A DNA stretch of 64,000 nucleotides from a virus. Each line of letters starts with the position of its first letter. Positions within the stretch are counted from its first letter, which is position 1. Shown piece after piece: positions 23,226 through 33,057 of this stretch. The notes beneath the pieces are model-generated. The model made no database searches. It saw only the letters and a program-made list of their open reading frames with translations, and was not told the origin of the DNA. The stretch lies in IMG/VR virus record IMGVR_UViG_3300014913_000007, positions 89,390 to 153,389 of that record; one strand, written 5' to 3'. Made by a program: the position numbers and the translations under genes.

Positions 23226-24376
23226 TCAGCCTCATTATATGTTACTTCTTTAGGGCTACCATCTTCATTCAAGAAGGGGTTAGTGAATCCATCTAAATAT
23301 TTAAGTTCTAAACTTTTAATTACCCGACTTCTTACTTCAATAAAAAATTCAGGCTCATTATAAAGTTTCTGTATTAAATTATCTTTTCCATACACTACTT
23401 GGTCTCCAGCTGGGTCATCTCCCCATCTGTATCTCCCACCATTTCCAACTAGTACGTCAGTCTGTTGAGTTGCTAACTCTGCCAACTCCATGTGAGGCTG
23501 AACACCAATACCTAAAAACAAGGGTATAGTGACTTCCCTCAGAGGCATACCTATCTTAGACTTATCACATAGACATTTAACATGCTGACCGACTGGCTTT
23601 CCAGTTATTGGATCTAAGATCCTGCTATTAGCGTACTTAACTTTTCCCGTTAGTTTAATACTTGCAGCTAAATAGTGCTCCAGACACCATCCACCAAAGG
23701 GTTTAACCCCACCCATATTGAACCCACCCAGATTATTCCTAACTTGATTAACTACAATTAGTAGTACATTATTATCAGCACACATATCTGCAATTCTTGG
23801 AAGTGTTGTAGATATAAAGGATGCTGAAGAAGCTATCCTATCATGTGTTATATCAATGTCCTTATCCTTCTTAGCTTTCGGATGTGGTTTCCACGCTGCT
23901 ATTGAATCTATGATTACTACTCCAACTTCACCAGTCTGTAACATCTTATACAAAATGTTAGAAGCCATGTCAGCTTCCTTCTTCAAGACCCAAAAATTGT
24001 CTTTAACTACTCCAGAAGCTATTACTAAATCAGCATCTAAGGTTTTCTCTGCATCAAGGAATAATACCTTTTCTCCTCTAGCCGTAGCATTTGCTGCAAA
24101 TCCTAAAGCTAAGGTAGTCTTCCCTGTTCCAGGCTCTCCCCACAATTGAAGCATCATTCCTTTACGCATACCACCTAGCCTAGGACTAAGTATGTAATCA
24201 ACTGATAAAGATCCACTACTTATGCCTTTGGCTGGCTTTGCTAGCATTTCATCTAGAGTTTCTAATATAGATCCTCCTGTCTCTTCTTCTAACACCTGCA
24301 TTTGCTTTTCAAACATTGTTGTAGGTTTCTTTTCTTCCGTTTTTGATTTCTTTCCTACTTTAGTTTTCTTTACCAT
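23222..24376 (-). CDS. recA: RecA-type recombinase
   Basis: 384 residues. Walker A GEPGTGKTT (80-88), KVLFLDAEKTLD, Walker B VVIIDS (153-158), and LLIVVNQVRNN are in RecA order, and the region MGGVKPFGGWCLEHYLAA corresponds to loop L2. Lys-rich N-terminus. Phage RecA/UvsX proteins promote strand exchange and repair of forks. Ends with TGA, which shows that TGA is a stop here. Confidence 0.92.
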   Translation of the reverse strand: MVKKTKVGKKSKTEEKKPTTMFEKQMQVLEEETGGSILETLDEMLAKPAKGISSGSLSVDYILSPRLGGMRKGMMLQLWGEPGTGKTTLALGFAANATARGEKVLFLDAEKTLDADLVIASGVVKDNFWVLKKEADMASNILYKMLQTGEVGVVIIDSIAAWKPHPKAKKDKDIDITHDRIASSASFISTTLPRIADMCADNNVLLIVVNQVRNNLGGFNMGGVKPFGGWCLEHYLAASIKLTGKVKYANSRILDPITGKPVGQHVKCLCDKSKIGMPLREVTIPLFLGIGVQPHMELAELATQQTDVLVGNGGRYRWGDDPAGDQVVYGKDNLIQKLYNEPEFFIEVRSRVIKSLELKYLDGFTNPFLNEDGSPKEVTYNEAD

Positions 24377-24378
24377 TC

Positions 24379-24939
24379 TTAGTCTTCTCCTTTAAGTAAT
24401 TCTTTGTGACGTAACTCTCTCAACTTTTTAAAAGTTTCGTCCTCGTCCATGTCATTATATTTGGCCCTTTTATATTCCTCTGCTTCTTCAGAATCCTCAT
24501 AAGACTCCACTGCATCTTTATGTGCTTTTAGAGCTTTAGTAAATATCCAACTACCTTTCTCAGATACAAGAAAGCTTATGGAGTACGGAGGATCGTTCAA
24601 ATTTAAAGCATCATAATATGTAAATACTAAATCTATTAAATCCATTAAGGATTCATTTGCTGAATTCTTACTTAAGTTTTCTTTTAATGCCTTTTCTTGA
24701 AACTTTTTTACTGCCTTTAGTTCCCTGTTCTCACTCAATCTATTACTTATTACTGTACTGTCATCTGCTACCTCTGAAAGCCTCCCATAAAAAAAGTCTA
24801 TAACATTTTGATTAGTAATCACTAAACTAGTTTTTGTCTCTCCAGCTACTACAGAATAACCTAGACCTTCGAGTAATTTTACTGCCTCTTCCTCTCTTAA
24901 AACCTTCTTAGTTTTTATTAAGCTATCCTGTTCGTTCAC
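24379..24939 (-). CDS. Hypothetical protein between recA and clamp genes
   Basis: 186 residues. The N-terminal half alternates strand and helix (VKLLEGLGYSVVAGETKTSLVI); the C-terminal 50 residues are a charged helix rich in Glu and Lys. No family recognised. Two-base spacing on both sides places it in the recombination/replication operon. Confidence 0.5.
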   Translation of the reverse strand: MNEQDSLIKTKKVLREEEAVKLLEGLGYSVVAGETKTSLVITNQNVIDFFYGRLSEVADDSTVISNRLSENRELKAVKKFQEKALKENLSKNSANESLMDLIDLVFTYYDALNLNDPPYSISFLVSEKGSWIFTKALKAHKDAVESYEDSEEAEEYKRAKYNDMDEDETFKKLRELRHKELLKGED

Positions 24940-24941
24940 TG

Positions 24942-26105
24942 TTAGTTCATTCCCTGGATTAAAAAAATTAGCTCCCTATTAGGAGAACATAGAGTTACTC
25001 TATTGTTGCTGCTGTTAAAGTAAAACTCTGACATTTTTTCTATACTACTTAACTTCTGTATACTAGTGGTAAATAAAGATCCGTTTATCTTCACCTCCGA
25101 GTCACATCTAATGGTTGAAGGTAGACCTTCACTGGAATTCTTATCAGTTCTTATATTAAAACTTCCCTCTTTAAATTGCAAGTATACTTTATTATGAACA
25201 TCATTTGATAGATGAGTTAATGTACTAACTATCGATGGGATAGGAGGTAAATCTATAGAACCTATATGCTGAGAATTTTCATCTAAATTAAAAAATGCAT
25301 TTGGATCATTAATTCCATATAAAGTATTTAATGTAGGTACCTTCATACCTCTTTGAGAGGTCTCAACGTATAGAGAAGACCTGGAAGCAGAAATCTTAAT
25401 AGATTCCGTCCCATTTGTGAAATTTTTTATCAAAGCCAATATAACATTAGACAATACCACTCTAAAGTGTTTATCCAAAGTGTGTTTTATTACAGGCGAC
25501 TGAAATTTTGAAGCCATAATACTATCTGTACCTACTAAAACAAAATCTTGACCCACGATCTCTAAAAGACATCCGTTACCATCTCTAGATGTAGCATCTG
25601 CTTTAAATAGATTACAATTAATTATAGCTTGGTGTATTTTTTCTGTACTTATCTCTACAAAGTTTTCTCTATCCTTCATCAACTTCGAAAAAGTAGACAC
25701 GTCCTTTCCAATTTCAAGTATAGCATGAGCTAATCTTAGTTGAGTAGATTTGCTCTCTGAATAGAAGACTTCCCAACTAGTATGTAGAATAGATTTAGAA
25801 AACTTAAAAGATACTCTCCGAGTATAAGGAAATTTATCTTCCTTTTTAAATTCAGATACATTAATAGAGGATAGCTCTTTAACTAATATGGTGGAGTTTC
25901 CTTCACCCTCAGAAGAAATTACTGGTACATCTTCGACGAAGATACAAGGTATGTCAGTTTTCTCAATCTTAGATTCATAAAATACCTTTAGTTTAGAAGC
26001 TTCCAATAAAAAAGTTATGGAAGCTGCTGGATCACCAGAAGCTACTCCAGACAGTCTCTTTAAAAGTCCATTTAAGACTAATGTATCTATTGCAAAGTTG
26101 AACAT
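24942..26105 (-). CDS. DNA polymerase sliding-clamp-like protein (DnaN-like)
   Basis: 387 residues, close to the 366-380 of bacterial beta clamps. The features that fit are an overall three-fold strand-rich plan, LEIVGQDFVLVGTDSIMASKF in the middle (compare the LxATDGHRLA segment), and a C-terminal strand set ending RELIFLIQGMN like the clamp's VMPM/R terminus. It would tether the family A polymerase. Assignment is by pattern and gene context, without a diagnostic catalytic motif. Confidence 0.6.
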   Translation of the reverse strand: MFNFAIDTLVLNGLLKRLSGVASGDPAASITFLLEASKLKVFYESKIEKTDIPCIFVEDVPVISSEGEGNSTILVKELSSINVSEFKKEDKFPYTRRVSFKFSKSILHTSWEVFYSESKSTQLRLAHAILEIGKDVSTFSKLMKDRENFVEISTEKIHQAIINCNLFKADATSRDGNGCLLEIVGQDFVLVGTDSIMASKFQSPVIKHTLDKHFRVVLSNVILALIKNFTNGTESIKISASRSSLYVETSQRGMKVPTLNTLYGINDPNAFFNLDENSQHIGSIDLPPIPSIVSTLTHLSNDVHNKVYLQFKEGSFNIRTDKNSSEGLPSTIRCDSEVKINGSLFTTSIQKLSSIEKMSEFYFNSSNNRVTLCSPNRELIFLIQGMN

Positions 26106-26122
26106 ATTCTCTTATAAAAAAA

Positions 26123-28351
26123 TTAAACAGTACCTGAGATCGTAGAAGCTAGATCAGCTATTTCTACTCCAGAAATAGTTGCTACTAAATCGGGTGTCTC
26201 GGTATCTACTATAATATCAGTACTTATAACTTTAGTCAAGACCACTGTTTTCTGTCCATTCTCTAGGACTACTACTTTAGGTATGTATTCAATTCCTAAA
26301 GTATCAACTAGTGTATGTTTAGTATAATCAGTATAATTAGAGATTAAGTGTGCGTTTAAATCTTGTAAGTCTCCAGTACCTTCTATACTTGCATTTAATA
26401 TAGGTTGATTAGCTACTGGTAATATTTTAGTTTTCAAATCCTTAATATATCTTGAGTCTATCGGTAATACTTCTGCACCTAAATCATCCAGATCACCTTT
26501 GGATGTAATTGTGGCAAACAAGTTTTGACTTATTTCAGATACAGCACACATAATTCCGAATTTTATTGCCTCGTCCACACTCTCAAAATCCTCCAAGTTG
26601 TCTATAACACACCGTTTTACATTAGTCTTTTGAGTAAGAACACTCGCTATATCTTCATCTATCTTATCAAAGCTCTCTACTATAATCTCTAATCTACTAT
26701 CAGGACTTAAACTTAGAGATGTGCCTGCCTCTTCTGAATAGTAATACTCTAAGGCATCTCCTTTAAAAAATATCCTTAAAGTTTTCCTCTCTCCAGTTTC
26801 AGTGTTTACCCACTCGCCTAATAAACTAATATCTTTCTTAACACTTGAATAATAAAGAGGAGTGATTTCAGCAGATAAGTCAGTAGAGGGTTGTATACCT
26901 TCAATAAATGCAAATAAGTCTCCAAATGGTGAGTTTGTTATAACAAGGGGTATCACTGCCTCAGATGTGGCTGGTTGATCCGCTATAAAGAAGACCCAAT
27001 CTTCACTAATTACCTGATTTTTCACATAAAATTTTATTAAATCTTCAGCTATAGCGTACTGACCAGCAATACCTACTACAGATGCTTCTATGTCTTTATT
27101 ATTTACGCCCTTAATACTAACATGTAAATCATTAAAACTACTAGAGAATTCACATGCAGACGCATTTATGAGAGCCTTAAAATCTCGATACGGAAAGGTA
27201 CTGATAGGTATAGAAGAATCTACATAAAAAACCTTTGGATATATAGTTGCAAACAACCTCCCTGGCTCTATTGCAGTGATTAATGAACTCAATGACTTAG
27301 AGTCCTTAAAGTCATAAAAAGCCTTTAAGTCTGAAGATACATTAGGAGATACCGAGGCATCTAAGTCTAATTGCTTTGTTATATCTCCATAAGGAGTTAT
27401 AGTTGCATTCAACAACTTCTGAGGAACAACTCCTATGGTGGCCCTCAAATCCTGTGTCTGTACCCCGTCTACTAGTGCATATAATAAAGTAGTATCCTCA
27501 GTTGATGCAAAAATATACCCTGTAAGACCCTTTAAATCACCCGTAGGAACGATCTCTGCTACGAGTGACCCATCAGGTAGTTTTCCAGATATAGAGCCAT
27601 ACAGAGGTGCTGTGGACAATCCTAGTAGGGATCCAATTAGACCTACTGGTTCATATCCTTCTATCTCAGCTGTTATGTCTAAAGGTTCATATCCTGCTAT
27701 GGTGGCATCTAGATTTAGGTGTCCTGAACCTAGTATTATAGCTCTTAATTGGTCTTCCTCTTCTACCCCAACAAATCCTTGAATCCCTGCTAATAAATCA
27801 TCAGTACCGAGACCTGTTCCAGATAGTAAAGCTTTAAAGCTATCAGTGTAGTAGGGATGATAGAGGCCAGATATTGAAGTATCATCCCAACCAATTATGT
27901 TTCCTGATAACTGGTCAAAAGCCAGTCCTGTTATGGTAGCAAGAAGATCTATTGGATCTATAGAAGCTATATTAGCATTTAAATTCAGACCTGTTACACC
28001 GATTAAAGTAGCTAGTAAATCCAGTGGAGGTATTGGTTCTATCTCAGCCATTAATCCAAACCCAGAGGATGTAGTTGGAACATAGTAACCGTTCAACGGT
28101 TGGATTACATATGGTATTGCTACCCCTGAAATTACTGCTACTAAATCTGGAGTAGTTGTACCAGAAACAGAATTAGTAGCTGTGCTTATTGTAGGATCTT
28201 CTCCAAAATAAATACTAAAGTTATAAGAAAATCCACCTTCTTTGTAGATTACATCTATATAATCAGTATTACTAAATAGAATATCAAAGTCTGTTTGACT
28301 TCTCCCTTCCCTACCACCTTTTCGAAAATTTAAGTTTTTAACTACCATCAT
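26123..28351 (-). CDS. Long repeat protein, Leu-x-Ala-x-Ile-x-Gly units
   Basis: 742 residues. After a non-repetitive head of about 65 residues, units such as DLVAVISG (69-76), DLLATLIG (111-118), LNLNANIA (122-129) and DLLATITG (135-142) recur through most of the chain at roughly 10-25 residue spacing, separated by Gly/Pro/Asp turns. The last 30 residues again read DLVATISG and DLASTISG. A non-repeat insert lies at about 500-600. The pattern suggests a regular beta structure such as a solenoid or fibre shaft. Found with other fibre-type genes, so a virion role is likely. Confidence 0.7.
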   Translation of the reverse strand: MMVVKNLNFRKGGREGRSQTDFDILFSNTDYIDVIYKEGGFSYNFSIYFGEDPTISTATNSVSGTTTPDLVAVISGVAIPYVIQPLNGYYVPTTSSGFGLMAEIEPIPPLDLLATLIGVTGLNLNANIASIDPIDLLATITGLAFDQLSGNIIGWDDTSISGLYHPYYTDSFKALLSGTGLGTDDLLAGIQGFVGVEEEDQLRAIILGSGHLNLDATIAGYEPLDITAEIEGYEPVGLIGSLLGLSTAPLYGSISGKLPDGSLVAEIVPTGDLKGLTGYIFASTEDTTLLYALVDGVQTQDLRATIGVVPQKLLNATITPYGDITKQLDLDASVSPNVSSDLKAFYDFKDSKSLSSLITAIEPGRLFATIYPKVFYVDSSIPISTFPYRDFKALINASACEFSSSFNDLHVSIKGVNNKDIEASVVGIAGQYAIAEDLIKFYVKNQVISEDWVFFIADQPATSEAVIPLVITNSPFGDLFAFIEGIQPSTDLSAEITPLYYSSVKKDISLLGEWVNTETGERKTLRIFFKGDALEYYYSEEAGTSLSLSPDSRLEIIVESFDKIDEDIASVLTQKTNVKRCVIDNLEDFESVDEAIKFGIMCAVSEISQNLFATITSKGDLDDLGAEVLPIDSRYIKDLKTKILPVANQPILNASIEGTGDLQDLNAHLISNYTDYTKHTLVDTLGIEYIPKVVVLENGQKTVVLTKVISTDIIVDTETPDLVATISGVEIADLASTISGTV

Positions 28352-29327
28352 AAAAAGTTATAGTTCCAGAACCTGCCACTCCTGAAGCTGTAAGAGATAA
28401 TGCCCTAGCCCCTACTGATGGAGTATTGTTAGCTGAAACTAATATATAGTCTCCTGAGAAAGGTATGTATGTTGTATAATCACCTCCAGAGGAAGTAACT
28501 TGTATATCCGCTAGTTCATTATCAGAGGTATTAATTAGATATACGGAAGTTCCTGACGCTGGTAAGTCTCTAGTATCATATACTGTACCACTTATGACAA
28601 AGGCTGGGTCATCTCCAGCAAGTGAATCAACTAAAAAAGTATCGTATATACCGCTAATACTGGTTGGACTAAGTTCCTCACTATATGTGGCAATATATCC
28701 CATCTTTACAGGAGGTTCATAAAAACTTACTGGCAATCCAAGAAGTGTTTCAAGATCTGTTCCACCGGAGTATGCATTATCAGGTACTGTTGAGGTTTGA
28801 TTAATGTATACTCCATCTAAGTATAACTTAGCTATTGGAGTACCCTTATTCACAGTAAGTACTGCACAGTGCCACGTATCTAAATCTATATTGCCTGTGG
28901 GTACTTCTATAACCATGGTGTTATTTACATAAAATCTTATTCTATGATTATCAAAACTTGTTTTATAAAGGAATAAACCAGTATTAGCCCCAGATACTCC
29001 ACCGTTCTCACAGTATAATCCTGTAACACCATTATTTCCCGTAGTACCTGCATTATCATATAGATTAAACCAACAAATAAAGCTTCGAGTAGTATAGGAT
29101 CCTGAATAATTACCCTTACAACCTACATATTCACTCTCTCTATCAAAAACATAACCATCTCTAGTAGTATTAGCATTCAAAGATATTCCGGGTCTATAAC
29201 TGAAGTCTGGAAGAGTAGTTACTGATTGAACAGTACCTAGTACATCTACTGCGGGTATATTATCTATGTTATCTACTGGATATGTTCCACTAAAACTTGT
29301 AAAGTCTACTTCCCAAATCTTTACCAT
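28338..29327 (-). CDS. LamG-like plus carboxypeptidase-regulatory-like domain protein, copy B
   Basis: 329 residues. Residues about 60-235 have the concanavalin/LamG pattern (SFICWFNLYDN, WHCAVLTVNKGTPIAKLYLDGVYIN, GYIATYSEELS), a carbohydrate-binding beta sandwich. Residues 245-329 (SGTVYDTRDLPASGTSVYLIN, GDYTTYIPFSGDYIL) form an Ig-like carboxypeptidase-regulatory domain. Likely a virion surface adhesin. Same architecture as the gene just upstream, with one base between them. Confidence 0.75.
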   Translation of the reverse strand: MVKIWEVDFTSFSGTYPVDNIDNIPAVDVLGTVQSVTTLPDFSYRPGISLNANTTRDGYVFDRESEYVGCKGNYSGSYTTRSFICWFNLYDNAGTTGNNGVTGLYCENGGVSGANTGLFLYKTSFDNHRIRFYVNNTMVIEVPTGNIDLDTWHCAVLTVNKGTPIAKLYLDGVYINQTSTVPDNAYSGGTDLETLLGLPVSFYEPPVKMGYIATYSEELSPTSISGIYDTFLVDSLAGDDPAFVISGTVYDTRDLPASGTSVYLINTSDNELADIQVTSSGGDYTTYIPFSGDYILVSANNTPSVGARALSLTASGVAGSGTITFYDGS

Positions 29328-29328
29328 A

Positions 29329-30255
29329 TTAAACCTCGTCGTCGTATATTATTATTTGTTCTCCACTTGTTACCGTAAGTGAGGATGCCCTGCCCCCTGG
29401 AGTACCTGACTTTGAAGTATAGATACTATACTCTCCGGGAGATGGAAATCTAACAGTATAAACACCATTTGACTCACTTACAGTTTCATCTACTACCAGA
29501 CCTTCTACATGATCATATATTATTACATTTGCCTCTGGTAGTGGATCTCCCTCTAAGTCTCTAACTACCCCTACCATCTTAGTAAATGGGTAAGGATTTT
29601 TTGCGTCTAATAGAAAGTTAAGGTACATTGCAGTCACTTCTTCCTGACTTAATACTCTATCATAAGTAGATATGTACCCTAATGCAGTATCTGACTCACT
29701 ATCTGTCGCTAACTGTCCCATTTTAGAATTACCTGAGTTAGTAGGAGGCATAACACTATCTGAATATACATTATTAGCATTATAATAGCATTCATACTCA
29801 TCACTTAGTCTATCAACTGTTACTATTGCGTTGTGCCATCCGACATTTGTACCAGAGGAAGCAGTTGCTACTGTAGTACCACTCCTTACAAACTCAAGTC
29901 CTGAAGTTGCTAATGCAAATCCATTATCTCCATCTCCCCATATGTAATTAGTATTTCCACTATCGTGACTTGAACTGTAACTGTAATACCAAACTACAAA
30001 ACTTCTCTTACTAGTTGGGGAGTAAGTACTTCCTATTTTAAGTGCCTCTGCACCAGAAACTGCACTATCAAACTCGTAGAAATCTGCTACATTATCTACT
30101 GAAAAGTATACCCCAGGTCTAAATACGAAGTCCGGTAATACATTAGTTATATTAGGAGATCCAGAAGTAGTTCCACTTAAAGTAGTGTTACTGATATTAT
30201 CTACTGGAACTAAATCAGTGAATCGAGTAAAATCTATTTCGGATAACTTAATCAT
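29329..30255 (-). CDS. LamG-like plus carboxypeptidase-regulatory-like domain protein, copy A
   Basis: 308 residues with the same two domains as its downstream neighbour: a LamG-type sandwich (SFVVWYYSYSS, WHNAIVTVDRLSDEYECYYN, LGYISTYDRVLSQEEV) then a C-terminal domain (GVVRDLEGDPLPEANVIIYD, GVYTVRFPSPGEYSIY). The starts also match (MIKLSEIDFTRFTDLVPVDNI against MVKIWEVDFTSFSGTYPVDNI), so the two are tandem duplicates. Likely surface-exposed on the virion. Confidence 0.75.
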   Translation of the reverse strand: MIKLSEIDFTRFTDLVPVDNISNTTLSGTTSGSPNITNVLPDFVFRPGVYFSVDNVADFYEFDSAVSGAEALKIGSTYSPTSKRSFVVWYYSYSSSHDSGNTNYIWGDGDNGFALATSGLEFVRSGTTVATASSGTNVGWHNAIVTVDRLSDEYECYYNANNVYSDSVMPPTNSGNSKMGQLATDSESDTALGYISTYDRVLSQEEVTAMYLNFLLDAKNPYPFTKMVGVVRDLEGDPLPEANVIIYDHVEGLVVDETVSESNGVYTVRFPSPGEYSIYTSKSGTPGGRASSLTVTSGEQIIIYDDEV

Positions 30256-30263
30256 AACTACTC

Positions 30264-33056
30264 CTACAACTTATCTGTAAACATCCATGCTTTTATACTT
30301 AATAAATCAGTACTTAGATTGTTTACTGAATCAAAATTGTACTTTAAATAGACAGGCTTAGACTCTCCTACCTGCACGTCCTCTAAAAGTATTACTGGTG
30401 GAAACTCCACAGACTCTACTATTGCATTGTCCTCTGGTCTAGGACTTGTAGTCTTCACTGTTAGTTGAATCTGTACGAAGTCTGTTTTAGGTATTAAAGG
30501 ACTATTAACAGTAATTGGAAAGAACTCTAAGCTTCCAGCGGTTCCATATAAAGGATCCTCTATGTGTAGAGGTATAGCTCTATCATCTTCTGAACTAGGC
30601 TCTAATCCTACTCTGTTTACTGTTAGATATTTAAATCCTTCATCAGCGTCTACTGTTTCAGATAGACTAAAGAATTCAAAAGTATGTTGAGACTTTAACT
30701 CCTCTATTTTGAAAGCAGGTATACTTCCAGAACCTATTTCCTGACCGTCAAAGTGAAGACTGTACGCTCCAGTATCCCAATCTACTACCCATACAACTTC
30801 ATAGGAATTTCCAGCACTTGCTGACATGTTATAGGTAGAAGTGGTACTCCCATTATATACTTTTATTGCTGAAAAAGATCCACCAGTATCTGAAGACCTA
30901 CCAAAAATGAGTGATATGAAGTCATCATCAGACCTTTCTGCAGTCTCTAAATCTCTATTAGGTAAACTACCTGTCTCTAATGTATCAATAAAGGGTGCTA
31001 AATAGAACCTTGAATACTTAGTAGATCCTGAAAGTCTATCTGTTGCAGGATTCCACCAGAACTTATATTGCATTTTACTGGAAGTTCCAAGAGGGAAACC
31101 AAAAGTAACGTAACCACTGTTATAATCTCCTACTCCTGCCTGATGACTAAAAGTTAGTATATCACTATCTGAAGTAATAATAGTATCATTAAACACTCCT
31201 TGTACCCAAACATCTGGGTCTAAAGCAGTCCCAAAACTCTCTACTACATTATCAGATGCGGGTGTTTCATTGGATCCTCTAATTTGAAAGTTCGCTACCC
31301 CTAAACTGTCATCAAACTTAAGAACACTGCTATCATTATCTATAAGGTTCATATAAATTCTTCTGAAGTTTTCTGCCTCTTCCATTCGCATGACCGGAGA
31401 TAACCATGTTCCAACTACTGGAGCGTTGTAATCCTCTAGAGATATCTCACTTAATATAAGTGCTTCCTGATATGAGTCATCGTCTCCCTCTGTTTGAAAC
31501 AGTAAGGTATTATCAAATCCTACTATTATATCATCATATGTATTAGTAGGACTTAAAACTAAAACTGGATTAGAACTCCACAGACCAGTAACAGGATCAT
31601 ATTCGTATACATTCTCACCATCTAAGTTTAACCAGACCTTGTTTATATCGGGCCTTGCAGTTAAACCATTAACAAATGTACCTAATGAAGCATGATCTGC
31701 TAAAGTATACCAAATGTTACTGCTTATATTATACCTATGGAATCTTCTACCATTATTTGGTCCAGAAGCAAAATAAATGTCATCACCTAACTGACAAAAC
31801 CCGTTTAAAGCATCGTCTGGACTTTCAGTCATGTTGGCCATCCTAGTCTGTACTTCTGTAGTAGTATTAATTCTCCAGACTTGATAGCTTACAGAACTAG
31901 AAGATCCAGCTGAAGACATTGCTCCCATAACATATAAATTACCTTCATAATAAAAAATCGCTTTACATTTTCTATTATAGAAACTGAGACCCGTCATAAA
32001 GGTGGAGTGTGTATCTGTTGATATCTCATATCTCTGCAACTCTTGAGTGTCTTTACCGTTTAAGTAATAAATATAATCTCCACCATCCCAAGCTAAACAA
32101 GTGTAGTTTTGTTCATCTGTGTTTGAAGGACTGTTTACTGGTAGGGATGAGATAGTCCTAGTGTTAGTTACTGCATTCATTAAATAAATTCTATGGTTGG
32201 TTTTTGTTCTTGCGAACACTTTGTTACCATCTTTGTCTATTACTTCTATACCTATTGATCCTGTTGATTCATTATTCGATTCTGATAGGGTTATAGTATC
32301 TCCCTCTCCTAACCCAGCTACTGGATTATTAGGATTAGACACTGCCAGCTTATTATCAGCTGTTACCGTGGTATTTTCAAAAACTCCCCATTCCCATGGA
32401 ATTGCACTTGGTATGCTCAGTTCAGAGTCGAAACTTAGGAAAGTTCCTGTGGTGGTTGTGGATAGTTCTAACTTCTTTAGTAGATCATAATCCACATCAG
32501 AGGTATCAGCTGAGACAAACATATCAGTAGGGATTGTTCCATCATTTCTTACATCTAATTCGTAGATTGTACTTGTTTCCGAGAAGGCTCCTCCAGTTAG
32601 GTTAAAAGATTGCAGGTTTCCATCCTCTCCAAAGTTTACTTCTGTATCATTATTTATTACTTCCAAACTTGTGAGGGTTAGAGGACTGCCTGAAGGTACT
32701 ACGTGATCTACTTTAAAATATCTAGGATAATCAAAGCCACTAGTAGTTGGTTCGACTCTGACACTTTGACCTATTAAACTTAGACTTCCAGCTGTTAGAT
32801 TATCTAAATCTCTACCGTATTGAATAGTTAGTCCAGAGGTGCTAACTGGAGTAAATCCATAATCTAACCTATCTATTGACTTTTGAGTGCCAAGATCTAG
32901 TAACAGGCTTAGTGTACCACCAGAGACTGAGATGCTGGCTCCTGAGCTTGAAATTAAGTCAGCTACTTGCTGTGCATCTAAACCTATTGATGTTCCTGAT
33001 GTAAGTGGCTCCTCATTTGTTATAAAAGATTCGCTTAAAATATTAAATTCAGCCAT
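30264..33056 (-). CDS. Large structural protein with kelch-like propeller
   Basis: 930 residues. Residues about 285-540 contain repeated blades of kelch type (GDYIYYLNGKDTQELQRYEIS, GNLYVMGAM, DDIYFASGPNNGRRFHRYNIS, VWLNLDGENVYEYDP), each with a hydrophobic strand and an aromatic near its end. A LamG-like region follows (about 630-800, with YEVVWVVDWDTGAYSLHFDG). The start has a discoidin-like pattern. It is typical of a host-recognition fibre or baseplate protein. Confidence 0.7.
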   Translation of the reverse strand: MAEFNILSESFITNEEPLTSGTSIGLDAQQVADLISSSGASISVSGGTLSLLLDLGTQKSIDRLDYGFTPVSTSGLTIQYGRDLDNLTAGSLSLIGQSVRVEPTTSGFDYPRYFKVDHVVPSGSPLTLTSLEVINNDTEVNFGEDGNLQSFNLTGGAFSETSTIYELDVRNDGTIPTDMFVSADTSDVDYDLLKKLELSTTTTGTFLSFDSELSIPSAIPWEWGVFENTTVTADNKLAVSNPNNPVAGLGEGDTITLSESNNESTGSIGIEVIDKDGNKVFARTKTNHRIYLMNAVTNTRTISSLPVNSPSNTDEQNYTCLAWDGGDYIYYLNGKDTQELQRYEISTDTHSTFMTGLSFYNRKCKAIFYYEGNLYVMGAMSSAGSSSSVSYQVWRINTTTEVQTRMANMTESPDDALNGFCQLGDDIYFASGPNNGRRFHRYNISSNIWYTLADHASLGTFVNGLTARPDINKVWLNLDGENVYEYDPVTGLWSSNPVLVLSPTNTYDDIIVGFDNTLLFQTEGDDDSYQEALILSEISLEDYNAPVVGTWLSPVMRMEEAENFRRIYMNLIDNDSSVLKFDDSLGVANFQIRGSNETPASDNVVESFGTALDPDVWVQGVFNDTIITSDSDILTFSHQAGVGDYNSGYVTFGFPLGTSSKMQYKFWWNPATDRLSGSTKYSRFYLAPFIDTLETGSLPNRDLETAERSDDDFISLIFGRSSDTGGSFSAIKVYNGSTTSTYNMSASAGNSYEVVWVVDWDTGAYSLHFDGQEIGSGSIPAFKIEELKSQHTFEFFSLSETVDADEGFKYLTVNRVGLEPSSEDDRAIPLHIEDPLYGTAGSLEFFPITVNSPLIPKTDFVQIQLTVKTTSPRPEDNAIVESVEFPPVILLEDVQVGESKPVYLKYNFDSVNNLSTDLLSIKAWMFTDKL

Positions 33057-33057
33057 C

